The position numbers were made by a program, and so were the translations under genes. Source: Panacagrimonas sp. (lineage in GTDB: Bacteria > Pseudomonadota > Gammaproteobacteria > Nevskiales > Nevskiaceae). From it: DNA of 64,000 nucleotides. This document shows, piece by piece, positions 49,101 through 57,770 of the stretch. The stretch lies in the NCBI RefSeq assembly GCF_020697055.1, contig NZ_JAJFBP010000003.1, positions 186,001 through 250,000 on the forward strand. Direction: 5' to 3'. The notes beneath the pieces are model-generated. The model saw only the letters and a program-made list of their open reading frames with translations, did no database searches and was not told the origin of the DNA. Every line of letters begins with the position of its first letter. The first letter of the stretch is position 1.

Positions 49101-52100
49101 CCACGGGCAGCTTCACGGTCTCGGCCTCGGACGGCATCCTCAATGTGGTGATCGGGGGCACGGTCTTCACGCTGGCGCAGGTGCAGGCTTTCAACGGCAC
49201 GCAGACGGTGAACACCGGGCAGGGCGTGCTGACGCTGACCGGTTACTCCGGTACGGCCAACAGCGGCACGATCAGCTACAGCTACACGCTGTCGGCGACG
49301 ATCGACAATGACAGCGTCGTGGCTTCGGGCAACGACGTGAATACCGCCACGCACTTCGACGACAGCGTGCTGCTGACGGTCAACGGCACGGGCGGCACTT
49401 CGGGCAGCGACAACCTGGTGATCCGTATCGTCGACGACACGCCGACGGCCAATCCGGACGGTCCGGCGAACGTGGTCGAGGACGGTGTCGGCAACGTCAG
49501 CGGCAACGTGCTGACCAACGACACCAGCGGTGCGGACACCGCTGCGGCGTTCGTGAGCTGGAGCGGAGGCGATGCGGCGACGATCGCGGCGCTCAACACC
49601 TACGGCACGCTGGTGCAGAACGGCGACGGCACGTGGAGCTACACGCTCGACAACAGCAAGCCGGCGACGCAGGCGCTGACGTCGGCCTTCAACCAGAACT
49701 TCGTTCTGAACTACACGATGAAGGACGCGGACGGCGACACGAGCACGTCCACGCTGACCATCAACATCAAGGGCGCCAATGACAGCGCCACGGTGACGAC
49801 GCAGGCGGCCGGCTCGGCGCCGGATGCGACGGTCTTCGAATCGGGTCTGAACCCGAACGGTTCGAACGCCGGTGCCACGACCGAGACCACCACGGGCAGC
49901 TTCACGGTGTCGGCAACCGACGGCATTGCGACGGTCGTGATCGGCGGCACGGTCTTCACGCTGGCGCAGGTGCAGGCTTTCAACGGCACGCAGACGGTCA
50001 ACACCGGGCAGGGCGTGCTGACGCTGACGGGCTACACCGGCAACGCGCAGGGCGGCACGATCAACTACAGCTACACGCTGTCGGCGACGATCGACAACGA
50101 CAGCGTCGTGCCCACCGGCAACGATGCGGTGACGGCGGCGCACTTCGACGACAGCGTGACGCTGACCGTCAACGGCATCGGCGGCGCCTCCGGCAGCGAC
50201 AACCTGGTGATCCGCGCGATCGACGATGTCCCGACCGCGACGGCCGACGTCAACAGCGTCACCGAAGGCGCCTCGGTCGGCGGCAACGTGCTGTCCAATG
50301 ACAAGTTCGGCGCGGACCTCGGTTCGATCCAGGGTGTGGTTGCCGGCACGAACACCGCCAACCCGGTCTCGGGCAACGTCGGCACGCAGATCGACGGTAC
50401 GTACGGCAAGCTGACGCTCAACGCCAACGGAACGTACACCTACGTCGCCAATCCGAATTCGGTGGCGCCGGCGGGTGCGACGGACACCTTCGTCTACACG
50501 ATCGTCGACGGCGATGCCGATACCTCGACGACCACGCTGACCATCACGGTCGGTGACTCCGGTCTGGCCGCGACCCACGACAACGTCGTCGTCGACGAGG
50601 CCGCACTTGCCACGGGCACCAACCCGAGCAGCCCCAACGAAGTTGCGACCGGGACACTGGTGGGCAACGCCACGGGTGGGCTGCCGGGCTACACCTACTC
50701 GCTGGTGGGCAGCGGCACGGGCTCCTACGGCACGCTGGTTCTGTTGCCCGCCGGCGGCTACACCTACACGCTCACCAAGCCCTACGACACGACGCCTTCG
50801 GCGAACAACGGCCTCAATGTCGAGGACAACAAGGATGTCTTCACCTTCCAGGTGACCGACGCCAACGGCAACACCACGACCGGCCAGATCACGGTGGACA
50901 TCACCGACGATCGTCCGGTGATCGACGTCACGAATGGCATCGCGGTCAACGCCGTCGGCACGACGCTGGTGGGCAGCATCGCCGACATCGGTGCGGATAC
51001 CAACGGTGCGGCGCTGAGCTTCAACGGCGTGCAGACGCCGCCGGCCAACCTGACCAGCGGCGGTCAGGCGGTGACCTACTCGGTGGCGGCCAACGTGCTG
51101 ACGGCGACCGCCGGCGGCCAGACCGTCTTCACGCTGACGCTGAATCCGGACGGCACCTACGTCTACGACCAGGTGCGCCAGCTCGACCTGTTCCAGCTCG
51201 ACAGCCTGTTCCAGGCGGGCGTCGACGCGGGTGGCCCGAACCCGTCGTACTACTCGTTCTCCGACAGCTCGTTCGGGTCCAACCCGGCGGGCAAGGAATG
51301 GACGGTGCAGTTCTCGTCGGCGGGCAGCGTCAACCCGAGTACTCCGGGCATGGGCGTGGGCAACAACCACCTCGACACGGGCGAGACCATCCGCATCGAC
51401 GTGGATGACGACGCGGTGTCCGGTGCGCGCGACCTCGCGTCGATCCTGACGGTCGGCGTCTCGGACCTCGGCGCGGGAGAGGTGCTCAACTTCTCCTACA
51501 AGGTGGCGGATGCGCTGGGCAATACGCTCAAGGACGGCTCGAACAACGACGTGGTGTTCACCGGACAGATCACCTCGGCCAACCTCGTGAGCGGCGTCTA
51601 CACGTTCAACGCGCCGGCCGGCTACTTCATCGACTACGTCGACATCACGGGCGGCGCGAACGCGGACGTGCGCATCACCGCGGTGAACGCAGGCTTCGTG
51701 AATGACAACGTGACCCGCACGCTGAACTTCAACGTCACCGCGACCGACGGAGACGGCGATCTGGTGAACACGCCGCTGAGCATCCTGGTGCAGAACCAGA
51801 ACACGATCACCGGCACCGCGGGCAACGATGCGCTGGGTGGTGGCGATGCCGCGAGCACCATCTCCGGCGGCGCGGGCCACGACTACATCATGGGCGGCGG
51901 CGGCAACGACTCGCTGACCGGTGGCGCGGGTTCGGACACTTTCATCTGGCGCCTGGCGGACAAGGGCACGGCGGGTACGCCGGCGGTGGACACGGTGGCG
52001 GACTTCGGCACGGGCGGCGTCAGCGACGTGCTCGACCTGCGCGACCTGTTGCAGGGCGAGAACAAGGCCGATCTGTCGAACATGGACAACTACCTGCACT

Positions 52101-52282
52101 TCACGGTGTCGGGTGGCAACACCACGGTCCACATCAGCAGCAGCGGCGGGTACTCCGGCGGCTTCAGCGCGGGCGCGACCGATCAGCAGATCCAGCTCAC
52201 CGGCGTCGACCTGACGTCGATCGGCAACGATCAGCAGATCATCCAGAACCTGCTGACCAACGGTAAGCTCGTCACGGATTGA
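46175..52282 (+). CDS. Giant RTX adhesin with retention module (LapA/BapA-type)
   Basis: A 2035-residue type I-secreted surface adhesin. Residues 1-105 form the retention module (MAGQVLGTVKSAQGVVDVRS, LLVGDQLREGDTV) that plugs the outer-membrane pore. TAAG at 108-111 is the LapG cleavage motif, almost the position in P. fluorescens LapA. From about 160 to 1640 come Ig-like VCBS/BapA-type repeats rich in Asp, Gly and Thr, many ending in TLTITINGTNDVP-like strands, including two tandem 263-residue units (about 827-1352). Glycine-rich RTX nonapeptides (GGAGHDYIM, GGGGNDSLT, GGAGSDTFI) lie near 1897-1923, followed by a C-terminal type I signal. There is no N-terminal signal peptide, as expected. 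GGAGAAG precedes the ATG. Confidence 0.95.
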   Translation: MAGQVLGTVKSAQGVVDVRSADGKIRSLLVGDQLREGDTVLTTGGGKLVIALSEGGELVLGPGEAVVMTAELSADRFPGAQESEVASVDNILAALQEGKDLNSLLEATAAGPAGGPGTNEGHTFVQLLRVVENVGEVGFQTSAPVESRAPDIEPIYLIPEEQNNPPSVVLGPGDTDDIADEAGLPDGTGNDPTSVNAGGQFQVSDPDGLDDIETITITYTNAQGEQTSVTIPIADLQGTVLETNAGELTITGYDPQTGIAVYEYVLTNPTTDGPGPETDDFIITVSDGEQSSPPAVISIEIIDDEPVANPDVNTVDDGVANGNVSPNDVQGADGGTIVGVATGSNTGNPVTGSIGSEISGTFGKLTLNADGSYSYVLNADNPVVDALDDGESVTDSFVYTIQDGDGDTSTTTLKITINGTNDVPTITTDSGNPQGANDVVNESGLPTGSSPNVAATQASGTFKLTDGDGLDDIKTVTINGTEIQIGSLFNSEIAGEHGTIKITGYNAATGEGTYTYTLTSATTDGDGPETDSFELTTSDGTVSSAPAQIVIEIIDDVPIARDDADSVSEATLVADGNVVTGSGGGDANGSDGTADTAGADGVGGVTWADAQVIDDATIVIGQHGILIVQADGSYRYELNPGDVMVQGLGEGDTLTENFAYSLTDGDGDSDPATLTITINGSNDGVTVTGIGNTAGDEIVNENDLPNGSSPDAGALTQTGTFGITALDGIGSVNIGGTSISFAALAASGTTPITIDTAHGALTINGYTGGLQGGTVNYSYTLDTTVDNDSEAGATGAGYVESLAVTVTDTDGSVGNSSLNIAIVDDVPTANADGPANVVEDGVGNVGGNVLSNDTSGADSAAAFVSWSGGDAATIAALNTYGTLVQNGDGSWTYVLDNSRPATQALTAAFDQNFVLNYTMKDADGDTSSSTLTINIKGANDGATVTTQVAGSAPDATVFESGLNPNGSNAGATTETTTGSFTVSASDGILNVVIGGTVFTLAQVQAFNGTQTVNTGQGVLTLTGYSGTANSGTISYSYTLSATIDNDSVVASGNDVNTATHFDDSVLLTVNGTGGTSGSDNLVIRIVDDTPTANPDGPANVVEDGVGNVSGNVLTNDTSGADTAAAFVSWSGGDAATIAALNTYGTLVQNGDGTWSYTLDNSKPATQALTSAFNQNFVLNYTMKDADGDTSTSTLTINIKGANDSATVTTQAAGSAPDATVFESGLNPNGSNAGATTETTTGSFTVSATDGIATVVIGGTVFTLAQVQAFNGTQTVNTGQGVLTLTGYTGNAQGGTINYSYTLSATIDNDSVVPTGNDAVTAAHFDDSVTLTVNGIGGASGSDNLVIRAIDDVPTATADVNSVTEGASVGGNVLSNDKFGADLGSIQGVVAGTNTANPVSGNVGTQIDGTYGKLTLNANGTYTYVANPNSVAPAGATDTFVYTIVDGDADTSTTTLTITVGDSGLAATHDNVVVDEAALATGTNPSSPNEVATGTLVGNATGGLPGYTYSLVGSGTGSYGTLVLLPAGGYTYTLTKPYDTTPSANNGLNVEDNKDVFTFQVTDANGNTTTGQITVDITDDRPVIDVTNGIAVNAVGTTLVGSIADIGADTNGAALSFNGVQTPPANLTSGGQAVTYSVAANVLTATAGGQTVFTLTLNPDGTYVYDQVRQLDLFQLDSLFQAGVDAGGPNPSYYSFSDSSFGSNPAGKEWTVQFSSAGSVNPSTPGMGVGNNHLDTGETIRIDVDDDAVSGARDLASILTVGVSDLGAGEVLNFSYKVADALGNTLKDGSNNDVVFTGQITSANLVSGVYTFNAPAGYFIDYVDITGGANADVRITAVNAGFVNDNVTRTLNFNVTATDGDGDLVNTPLSILVQNQNTITGTAGNDALGGGDAASTISGGAGHDYIMGGGGNDSLTGGAGSDTFIWRLADKGTAGTPAVDTVADFGTGGVSDVLDLRDLLQGENKADLSNMDNYLHFTVSGGNTTVHISSSGGYSGGFSAGATDQQIQLTGVDLTSIGNDQQIIQNLLTNGKLVTD
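48653..50230 (+). repeat. Two tandem 789-bp units within the adhesin gene
   Basis: Units 48653-49441 and 49442-50230 are in-frame direct repeats of 263 codons with very similar DNA. Each encodes a VEDGVGN-type domain followed by an FESGLNPNGSNAG-type domain. Long identical stretches make the array prone to recombination and to assembly collapse. More divergent single copies flank it. Confidence 0.9.
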
Positions 52283-52317
52283 TCGATCGGACGAGAGAAT
52301 CGGGTGAGAACGACGCG

Positions 52318-52764
52318 ATGGACACCAGGGCCGACATCGCTTTCGCGCCACGTCGAACGGCACCGGGGCCCGAGTGCTCCGGTGCCAACGACGAGTGGGA
52401 CGACCCGATGAGTCCGGCGAGTCTCGCCGAAGTGACCATGGTCTACGTCCGGCGCGACGCGTCGGGCCAGATCGTGTCGGTGAGCCGCGAGGCCAACGCC
52501 GAGCACGGCGAGTGCTGTCCGGCCGACCGTCCGGACGTGGCGTTGTTCATTCAGCGCCTCGCGCCGCGTCAGGCGGCGATGCTGGAGTCCGACCTGTCCT
52601 TGATCCGCGCGCTCGAGGATCTCATCGACGTGCTGATCCGCAAGGACGTGCTCCGGCTGACGGATCTTCCCGACAGTGTGCAGGCCAAGCTGCTGTCGCG
52701 CCGACGATTGCGCGGATCGCTCAACAGCCTGCAGCTGTTGGGCGACGACGAAGAGACGTTCTGA
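52318..52764 (+). CDS. Small conserved protein downstream of the adhesin
   Basis: A 148-residue acidic protein beginning 35 bp after the adhesin stop. Its conserved part is the last about 95 residues: MVYVRRDASGQIVSVSREA, then DLSLIRALEDLIDVLIRKDVLRLTDLPDSVQAKLLSRRRLR and an acidic end. I recall similar short proteins, some labelled tryptophan synthase beta-like, without functional evidence; that label should not be used. Starts: ATG 52318 has GGTGAG upstream, whereas ATG 52438 would begin exactly at the conserved MVYV segment and give 108 residues. It is probably in the adhesin operon. Function unknown. Confidence 0.75.
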   Translation: MDTRADIAFAPRRTAPGPECSGANDEWDDPMSPASLAEVTMVYVRRDASGQIVSVSREANAEHGECCPADRPDVALFIQRLAPRQAAMLESDLSLIRALEDLIDVLIRKDVLRLTDLPDSVQAKLLSRRRLRGSLNSLQLLGDDEETF

Positions 52765-52788
52765 GCCCGCGCTTGTGGCCGCCCGGCC

Positions 52789-54714
52789 TCAGGGTCCGGC
52801 GGACACCGCCGGTCCCGTGAAACCGTCCACGCCCAGGCCCACCAGCGCGCGCTGATCGGTGTCCTGCGTGATGCCGGCAGCGATCGTCATCAAACCCATC
52901 GTGTGCGCGATGGTGCACAGGCTTCGCAGGAACGCTTCGTGTCCGTGGCCCTCGCGCGCGCTCTGCACGATCGCGCCTTCGATCTTGAGGTAATCCAGTC
53001 CCAGGTCGTGGAGCTCGCCCATGCGCGAGACCTGCGGTCCGGCGTGCTTGAGGCCAAGCATGCAGCCCAGCGGCTTGATCGCGCGGCAGAACGCGCGGAA
53101 CTCCTGCAGATGGCGCAGCGCGCCGTACTCGGGTACCTCGAGCCAGAGCCTCTTGGCCTGCTGCGGCGAGCTGCCGAGCCGCTGCACGAGGCTCTGTACG
53201 AACGCCGGATCGCAGACCGATTCGGCCGACACGATCACGCTCACGCCAGCGCCGCTGCGCTGGTCGTCGATGCGGCGCAGCGCGGACTCGATCACCATCC
53301 GATCGAGCTGGGGCATCAGGCCCAGGCGCGTGACCCAGGCGAGGAATCGGGCGGCCGGCTGCCACTGATCGCCGAGCTTCAGACGCACGGGCGCCTCGTG
53401 ATGCAGCACGCGGCCGTCGCTGCCCTTCACCGGGAACTGGCCGAGCTGCACGCCGTCGTTCTTCATCGCGCGATCGAGCGCGGCGCGCCAGCCGGTCAGG
53501 TCGGTGGGCAGGGCCAGCGCGCTGTCCTCGGTCGGGGCCGACGTGACCATCGCCGCGTCGGTCTGCTCGGCCTGCGCGAGCGCACCATCGGCGCGGGCCA
53601 GGACGGTCGCGCGGCTTTCGCCACGGTGATACGTGGTGCTGCCGGTCCGCACCGCCCGGCGCTCGTCGTTGCCCGCGCGATCGAACGCGAGATCCGCGTG
53701 CTCGGACAAGCGGCGTGCCACCGCACCGGCGTCGAGCTCGCCCGGTGCCATCACCGCGAAATCGGAGGCATTGAGGCGCGCGACGATCCAGCGCGCCGCG
53801 TGGCCGCCGGAGGCGTCGGTCAGGCGCTCGGCGACGCGACACAGGATCTTGTCGGTCGACTCGCGCCCGATCGCGCGATTGAGTTCGGCCAGGTCGTTGA
53901 TGCGCAACAACGTCAGCACGCCGGCCGCCCCGAGGTCTTCGCGCGCCAGCGCGTCCTCCAGCGAGGCGATGAAGGTCTCGCGGTTGCGCAGGCCGGTGAG
54001 GGGATCGACCTGCGCCTGCTGGCGCAGCTGCTCCACGCGACCGGCTTCCTCGGCCAGCATCTGCTGCACGCGTCCCGACAGCGTGTTCATCGAGCGAACG
54101 AGCTGGCGGAACTCGATGGTGCGCGGCTCCGGCTGCGTGACGAAGCGCCGTGCACCGATGGCTTCGGCCTGTTCGACGACCGCCTTGAGCGGTCGCAGGA
54201 TCACGCGCAGCAGCAGCGATCCGATCAGGCCGACGAACACCGCGGCTGCGGCGAACCAGCCGATCAGTCGAAGCGTGGTCTCCCACAGCTGGACATAGGC
54301 GTACTCGGTATGGCTCTCCACCGTCAGCGTGCCGTACTGGTTCCATCCGTCCTGCACGTGCGCCAGGCCCGGCTCGACGTCCATCGGCAGCAGCGAGATG
54401 AAGAGGTCGGGCACGCCTTCGACCGGCGCGTCGTTGCGGCGCTCGACGATGGGCTTGCCGGCGGGATCGACGAGCCGGATCAGCCGGTAGTGGCCTGCAT
54501 CGAACTGCGCTGCGAGCAGCAGTTCGATGGTCACCGGATCCTTCTGCATCTGCGAGATCGACAAGGCCAGCATCGTGGCGTTGTCAACGTTCTTGACGTA
54601 GAGCTGCTGGACGAAGTGATTGCGCGCGGCCACCGTGCTGATCAGCAACGTTCCGCCGAAGGCCATGGCCATCACCAGCGCCACCGCGAGCCACAACTGT
54701 CGGGTCAATGACAT
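52789..54714 (-). CDS. LapD-like inside-out c-di-GMP receptor (degenerate GGDEF-EAL)
   Basis: Inner-membrane receptor that, when bound to c-di-GMP, holds the LapG protease through its periplasmic domain. The 641 residues have two membrane helices (about 8-29 and 150-172) around a LapD/MoxY-type periplasmic domain containing GWNQ (123-126), the GWxQ LapG-binding loop. Then come HAMP (about 173-225), GGDEF and EAL domains. Both enzymes look dead: the GGDEF site reads NASDF (315-319), and the EAL domain has EAPVR (440-444) and lacks the catalytic Asn and DD motif (LKHAG in place of DDFG). The Glu and Arg of ExxxR that contact c-di-GMP are kept. It follows lapG-like 54769-55443 in the same transcript. 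Confidence 0.94.
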   Translation of the reverse strand: MSLTRQLWLAVALVMAMAFGGTLLISTVAARNHFVQQLYVKNVDNATMLALSISQMQKDPVTIELLLAAQFDAGHYRLIRLVDPAGKPIVERRNDAPVEGVPDLFISLLPMDVEPGLAHVQDGWNQYGTLTVESHTEYAYVQLWETTLRLIGWFAAAAVFVGLIGSLLLRVILRPLKAVVEQAEAIGARRFVTQPEPRTIEFRQLVRSMNTLSGRVQQMLAEEAGRVEQLRQQAQVDPLTGLRNRETFIASLEDALAREDLGAAGVLTLLRINDLAELNRAIGRESTDKILCRVAERLTDASGGHAARWIVARLNASDFAVMAPGELDAGAVARRLSEHADLAFDRAGNDERRAVRTGSTTYHRGESRATVLARADGALAQAEQTDAAMVTSAPTEDSALALPTDLTGWRAALDRAMKNDGVQLGQFPVKGSDGRVLHHEAPVRLKLGDQWQPAARFLAWVTRLGLMPQLDRMVIESALRRIDDQRSGAGVSVIVSAESVCDPAFVQSLVQRLGSSPQQAKRLWLEVPEYGALRHLQEFRAFCRAIKPLGCMLGLKHAGPQVSRMGELHDLGLDYLKIEGAIVQSAREGHGHEAFLRSLCTIAHTMGLMTIAAGITQDTDQRALVGLGVDGFTGPAVSAGP

Positions 54715-54768
54715 GACGTGATTACCTCTCTCCCCACGAAACACGGCGACGGCGATCGGACATTGGGT

Positions 54769-55443
54769 TCATCCGATTCCCTCCGCGCGAAGCCGCGTCA
54801 TCAAGTCGCGCCAGCGCGACAATTTCGCTGTGGGATCGTTGGCGGCTTTCATGCCGCCCGCCCACAGGCCCTCCGCATTGAAGCTGAAGACGGGAACCAG
54901 GTCGGTGCGCGCCGACGCGCGCTCGATGGTTCCCACCAGGTTGTCCAGGATCCGCGGCTCGCCGTTGGGATCCGGGTAGTAGCCGAGCACCATGTGCGCC
55001 TGCGGCGGTGTGCCTGCGACGGTGGCCTTGACGTAGATCAGGCGCAACTGGTCCTGGGGAACGCCCAGCGCCACGAGGCTGACGAATTTGGCGATCGCAA
55101 AATCCTCGCAGTCGCCGCGTCCGACCCCAAGCGTCTCGAGCGGTGTGGCCCAGTAGTCTTGCGCCTGCCAGACCTGGAAATCGCTTTCGAACATCGTGCG
55201 GCTGTTGACGAACTGGTTGGCCCGTTCGAGTCGCTCGTCGACGGGCTGGTCGCGACCCAGCTCGATGAGCTTCAACCAGTCGGTGACCGATTCCAGACCG
55301 GCGCTGCCGTACCGGTGCTGCGCTTCGATGCGCAATCGGTCACGGTCCATCACCTGGCCCATGACGGCCCAAAGCGCGCACGGGAGCAGCCATAGGACAA
55401 GCAGTGACCAGGCCGGTCGCAATTGTCGAAATGTGCCGATCAA
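54769..55443 (-). CDS. LapG-like periplasmic cysteine protease (adhesin-releasing)
   Basis: Transglutaminase-like cysteine protease (BTLCP family) that cuts the adhesin retention module to free it from the cell. The 224 residues start with a hydrophobic signal (WSLLVLWLLPCALWAVMG). They carry the catalytic triad Cys112 (GRGDCEDFAIAKF), His150 (QAHMVLGYY) and Asp167 (RILDNLV), with spacing close to P. fluorescens LapG. The Asp-Cys-Glu trio (111-113) that helps bind calcium there is also present. The partner LapD gene is 54 bp downstream. The gene diverges from the TolC-OmpA gene. Confidence 0.95.
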   Translation of the reverse strand: MIGTFRQLRPAWSLLVLWLLPCALWAVMGQVMDRDRLRIEAQHRYGSAGLESVTDWLKLIELGRDQPVDERLERANQFVNSRTMFESDFQVWQAQDYWATPLETLGVGRGDCEDFAIAKFVSLVALGVPQDQLRLIYVKATVAGTPPQAHMVLGYYPDPNGEPRILDNLVGTIERASARTDLVPVFSFNAEGLWAGGMKAANDPTAKLSRWRDLMTRLRAEGIG

Positions 55444-55606
55444 AGCCGCGCGCCTAGGCCGCGAGGCCGATCGAAGGGTCTGAATTCATTTTTGTTTTTA
55501 TGGCAAGCCCCAATGGATCCGAATGGATCGTCACTTGCGTGTAAGGCAGTGTAGTCGAGCGGCTGGGCGGCCGTTCGTACGCCGGAATGAACCGGTTGTC
55601 GTGTTC

Positions 55607-55634
55607 TTGATTACTGAGACGTGGGTCCGATAAA
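55607..55634 (+). promoter_or_regulatory. Candidate promoter of the TolC-OmpA gene
   Basis: TTGATT (55607-55612), 16 bp, GATAAA (55629-55634), predicted start near 55641, 60 bp before the gene. In the same divergent region AATGGATC occurs twice (55512-55519 and 55522-55529), 10 bp apart, a possible regulator site. Confidence 0.4.
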
Positions 55635-55700
55635 ACTCTGGCGGCTGTGCGCGAACCGTGCACAATGGCTGCAAACGATGCAAAGAACAGGGAGCGTTTC

Positions 55701-57662
55701 ATGAAGCGTTGGGTAAGCAGCCTGGGCCTCGGCCTGGCTTTAGTGGTCGTCGCGCCGCTCGCCGGTGCAGCGGAGACGACGGTCGTCGGGGCGGCGCGCA
55801 AAGCCATCCAGACCAATCCGGAGGTTCAGGCCGCGTGGCACGAGTTTCAGGCCTCAGGTGACGAGAAGCGCGCCGGCCAGGCGGGCTACTTGCCCAAGGT
55901 CGACCTCGGCGGTTCGATCGGCCTCGAGCGGCACGACATCAAGGAACAGGATCGCGAGACCGACTACGTGCCGATGGGCGCGAACCTCACCATCACGCAG
56001 ATGTTGTGGGATGGCCTGGGTACCGCGAGCAACGTCGCGCGTCTCGACAAGGTCAAACGCGCGCGCTACTTCCAGCTGATGAACGCGGCCGAGAACGCCG
56101 CGCTCGAAGCGGTGCGAGCGTATGAGGACGTGCGCCGCTACCAGGAACTCGTCGCGCTGGCCGAGGCCAACCTCAGCCGTCACCGCGAGACGCTGGGTCG
56201 GATCCGCAATCGCGTCTCGGCGGGCGTGAGCCGCTCGGTCGACGGTGAGCAGGCGTCGGGTCGTCTGGCCCTGGCCGAGTCGAACCTCGTCATCGAGCAG
56301 TCCAACCTCCACGACGTGAGCGCGCGCTATCAGCGCATCGTCGGCGAATGGCCTGCGCCGGAGCTTCAGCCCGCCACGATGAGTTCGGCCACGCCGCCGG
56401 AGAGCATCGTTCAGGCCCTCGGCGTCGCCTACACCGACAATCCGGCCCTGGCCGCGGCGACCGAAAGCATCCGCGCAGCGAAGGACCAGTACTCCAATCG
56501 CAAGAGCCTGTACCAGCCGCGCGTGGATCTGCGTCTGCGTGGCGAGTACGGCGACGACATCGATCGCATCGAGGACGAGACCTCGGATCTGCGTGCCGAA
56601 GTGCTGCTGAACTACAACCTGTTCAACGGCGGCCGTGACCAGGCGCTGGTGGCGCAGGCGGACAAGCTGATCCGCGTGGCCGAGGACAACCTCGAGACCA
56701 CCTGCCGCGACGTCCGTCAGACGCTGCGCATCGCGCACAACGATCGCCGTCGTCTCTCGTCGCAGATCGACTACCTGCGCGCGCACCGGGATTCCACCGC
56801 CAAGGCGCGCACCGCCTATCTGGACCAGTTCCAGATCGGACAGCGCACGCTGCTGGACCTGTTGGACACCGAGAACGAGTACTTCCAGGCGCAGCGCGCC
56901 TTCGTCAATGGCGAGTACGACTACTCGATCTCGACCGCGCGCACGCTGGCCGGCATGGGCACCCTGCGCAAGACGATCGGAATCGCGCGTGCCGACGAGC
57001 CGACGCTCGACTCGCTCGGCGGTCCGTACGACGGCGGCGCGCGCTGCCCGGCCGAAGAGGAAGTGCCGGAGACCGTGAAGGTTCCGGAGAAGACCGACGG
57101 TGACAAGGACGGCGTCGACGACTTCAACGACCTGTGCCCGGATACGCCTCCTGGAACGAAGGTCGACGCGATGGGCTGCGCCTACCGCGAGGTCGTGGTC
57201 CTCAAGGACGTGAACTTCGAGTTCAACAAGACGGATCTGACGGCCAACTCGAAGTCGATCCTCGACAACGCTGCGCGCATCCTGCGGGCCAACCCGGCGG
57301 TGACGGTGGAAATCGCGGGTCACACCGACAGCGTCGGTTCGCCCGAATACAACATCAAGCTCTCGCAAGGTCGCGCGGCTTCGGTGGTCAACTACCTCGC
57401 GTCGCAGGGCGTATCGATCGGTCGCATGAAGCCCAAGGGCTATGGCCTGACGCAGCCCAAGACCAGCAACGACACGGCCGAAGGACGCGCGATCAATCGT
57501 CGCACCGAGCTGCGCATCCTCGAGAACGCGCCGCTGGCCGGCGTCGCGCAGCCGGCTCCGGCTGCCAAGGTCGCGCCGGCAGCGCCCGCACCGGGCGCCA
57601 ATGCGGCTCCGGCGGCGCCAGCGCCGGCTGCAAAGCCGGCTCCGGCCGCACCGGCGCGCTGA
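55701..57662 (+). CDS. TolC-family outer-membrane channel fused to OmpA peptidoglycan-binding domain
   Basis: A 653-residue outer-membrane component of the adhesin secretion system. Order: signal peptide (to AGA near 26); TolC/AggA-type channel (about 27-445, with two helical halves, e.g. [27 protein letters not shown] and [25 protein letters not shown]); one thrombospondin-3-like calcium repeat ([22 protein letters not shown], about 467-488); OmpA domain (about 499-607, [24 protein letters not shown] core, NRRTELRIL); and an Ala/Pro tail. ATG 55701 has GGGAG six bases upstream. In related systems the channel (AggA/LapE) and an OmpA-domain protein are separate neighbours; here they are one chain. 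It should export the adhesin and anchor to the wall. Confidence 0.93.
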   Translation: MKRWVSSLGLGLALVVVAPLAGAAETTVVGAARKAIQTNPEVQAAWHEFQASGDEKRAGQAGYLPKVDLGGSIGLERHDIKEQDRETDYVPMGANLTITQMLWDGLGTASNVARLDKVKRARYFQLMNAAENAALEAVRAYEDVRRYQELVALAEANLSRHRETLGRIRNRVSAGVSRSVDGEQASGRLALAESNLVIEQSNLHDVSARYQRIVGEWPAPELQPATMSSATPPESIVQALGVAYTDNPALAAATESIRAAKDQYSNRKSLYQPRVDLRLRGEYGDDIDRIEDETSDLRAEVLLNYNLFNGGRDQALVAQADKLIRVAEDNLETTCRDVRQTLRIAHNDRRRLSSQIDYLRAHRDSTAKARTAYLDQFQIGQRTLLDLLDTENEYFQAQRAFVNGEYDYSISTARTLAGMGTLRKTIGIARADEPTLDSLGGPYDGGARCPAEEEVPETVKVPEKTDGDKDGVDDFNDLCPDTPPGTKVDAMGCAYREVVVLKDVNFEFNKTDLTANSKSILDNAARILRANPAVTVEIAGHTDSVGSPEYNIKLSQGRAASVVNYLASQGVSIGRMKPKGYGLTQPKTSNDTAEGRAINRRTELRILENAPLAGVAQPAPAAKVAPAAPAPGANAAPAAPAPAAKPAPAAPAR

Positions 57663-57680
57663 TCGCGACTGCTTCATTCG

Positions 57681-57715
57681 AGGCCGACGGCGGAATCCCC
57701 GCCGTCGGCCTTTTT
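57681..57715 (+). terminator. Intrinsic terminator after the TolC-OmpA gene
   Basis: A 13-bp perfect stem AGGCCGACGGCGG/CCGCCGTCGGCCT with a 5-base loop is followed by four T residues (57712-57715). Confidence 0.88.
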
Positions 57716-57770
57716 CGTGTCCGTCGCACGGCGCGTACGGACGTGGCTGCCGAAGGCCAACCGGGATGCA

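Noticed and set aside
45398..52363. A 2321-codon open frame on the reverse strand across the adhesin gene.
   Set aside because: It is antisense to three well-supported genes, its translation is low-complexity Arg/Val/Asp/His-rich, and such frames arise when GC-rich third positions suppress stops on the opposite strand. No start site or family supports it.
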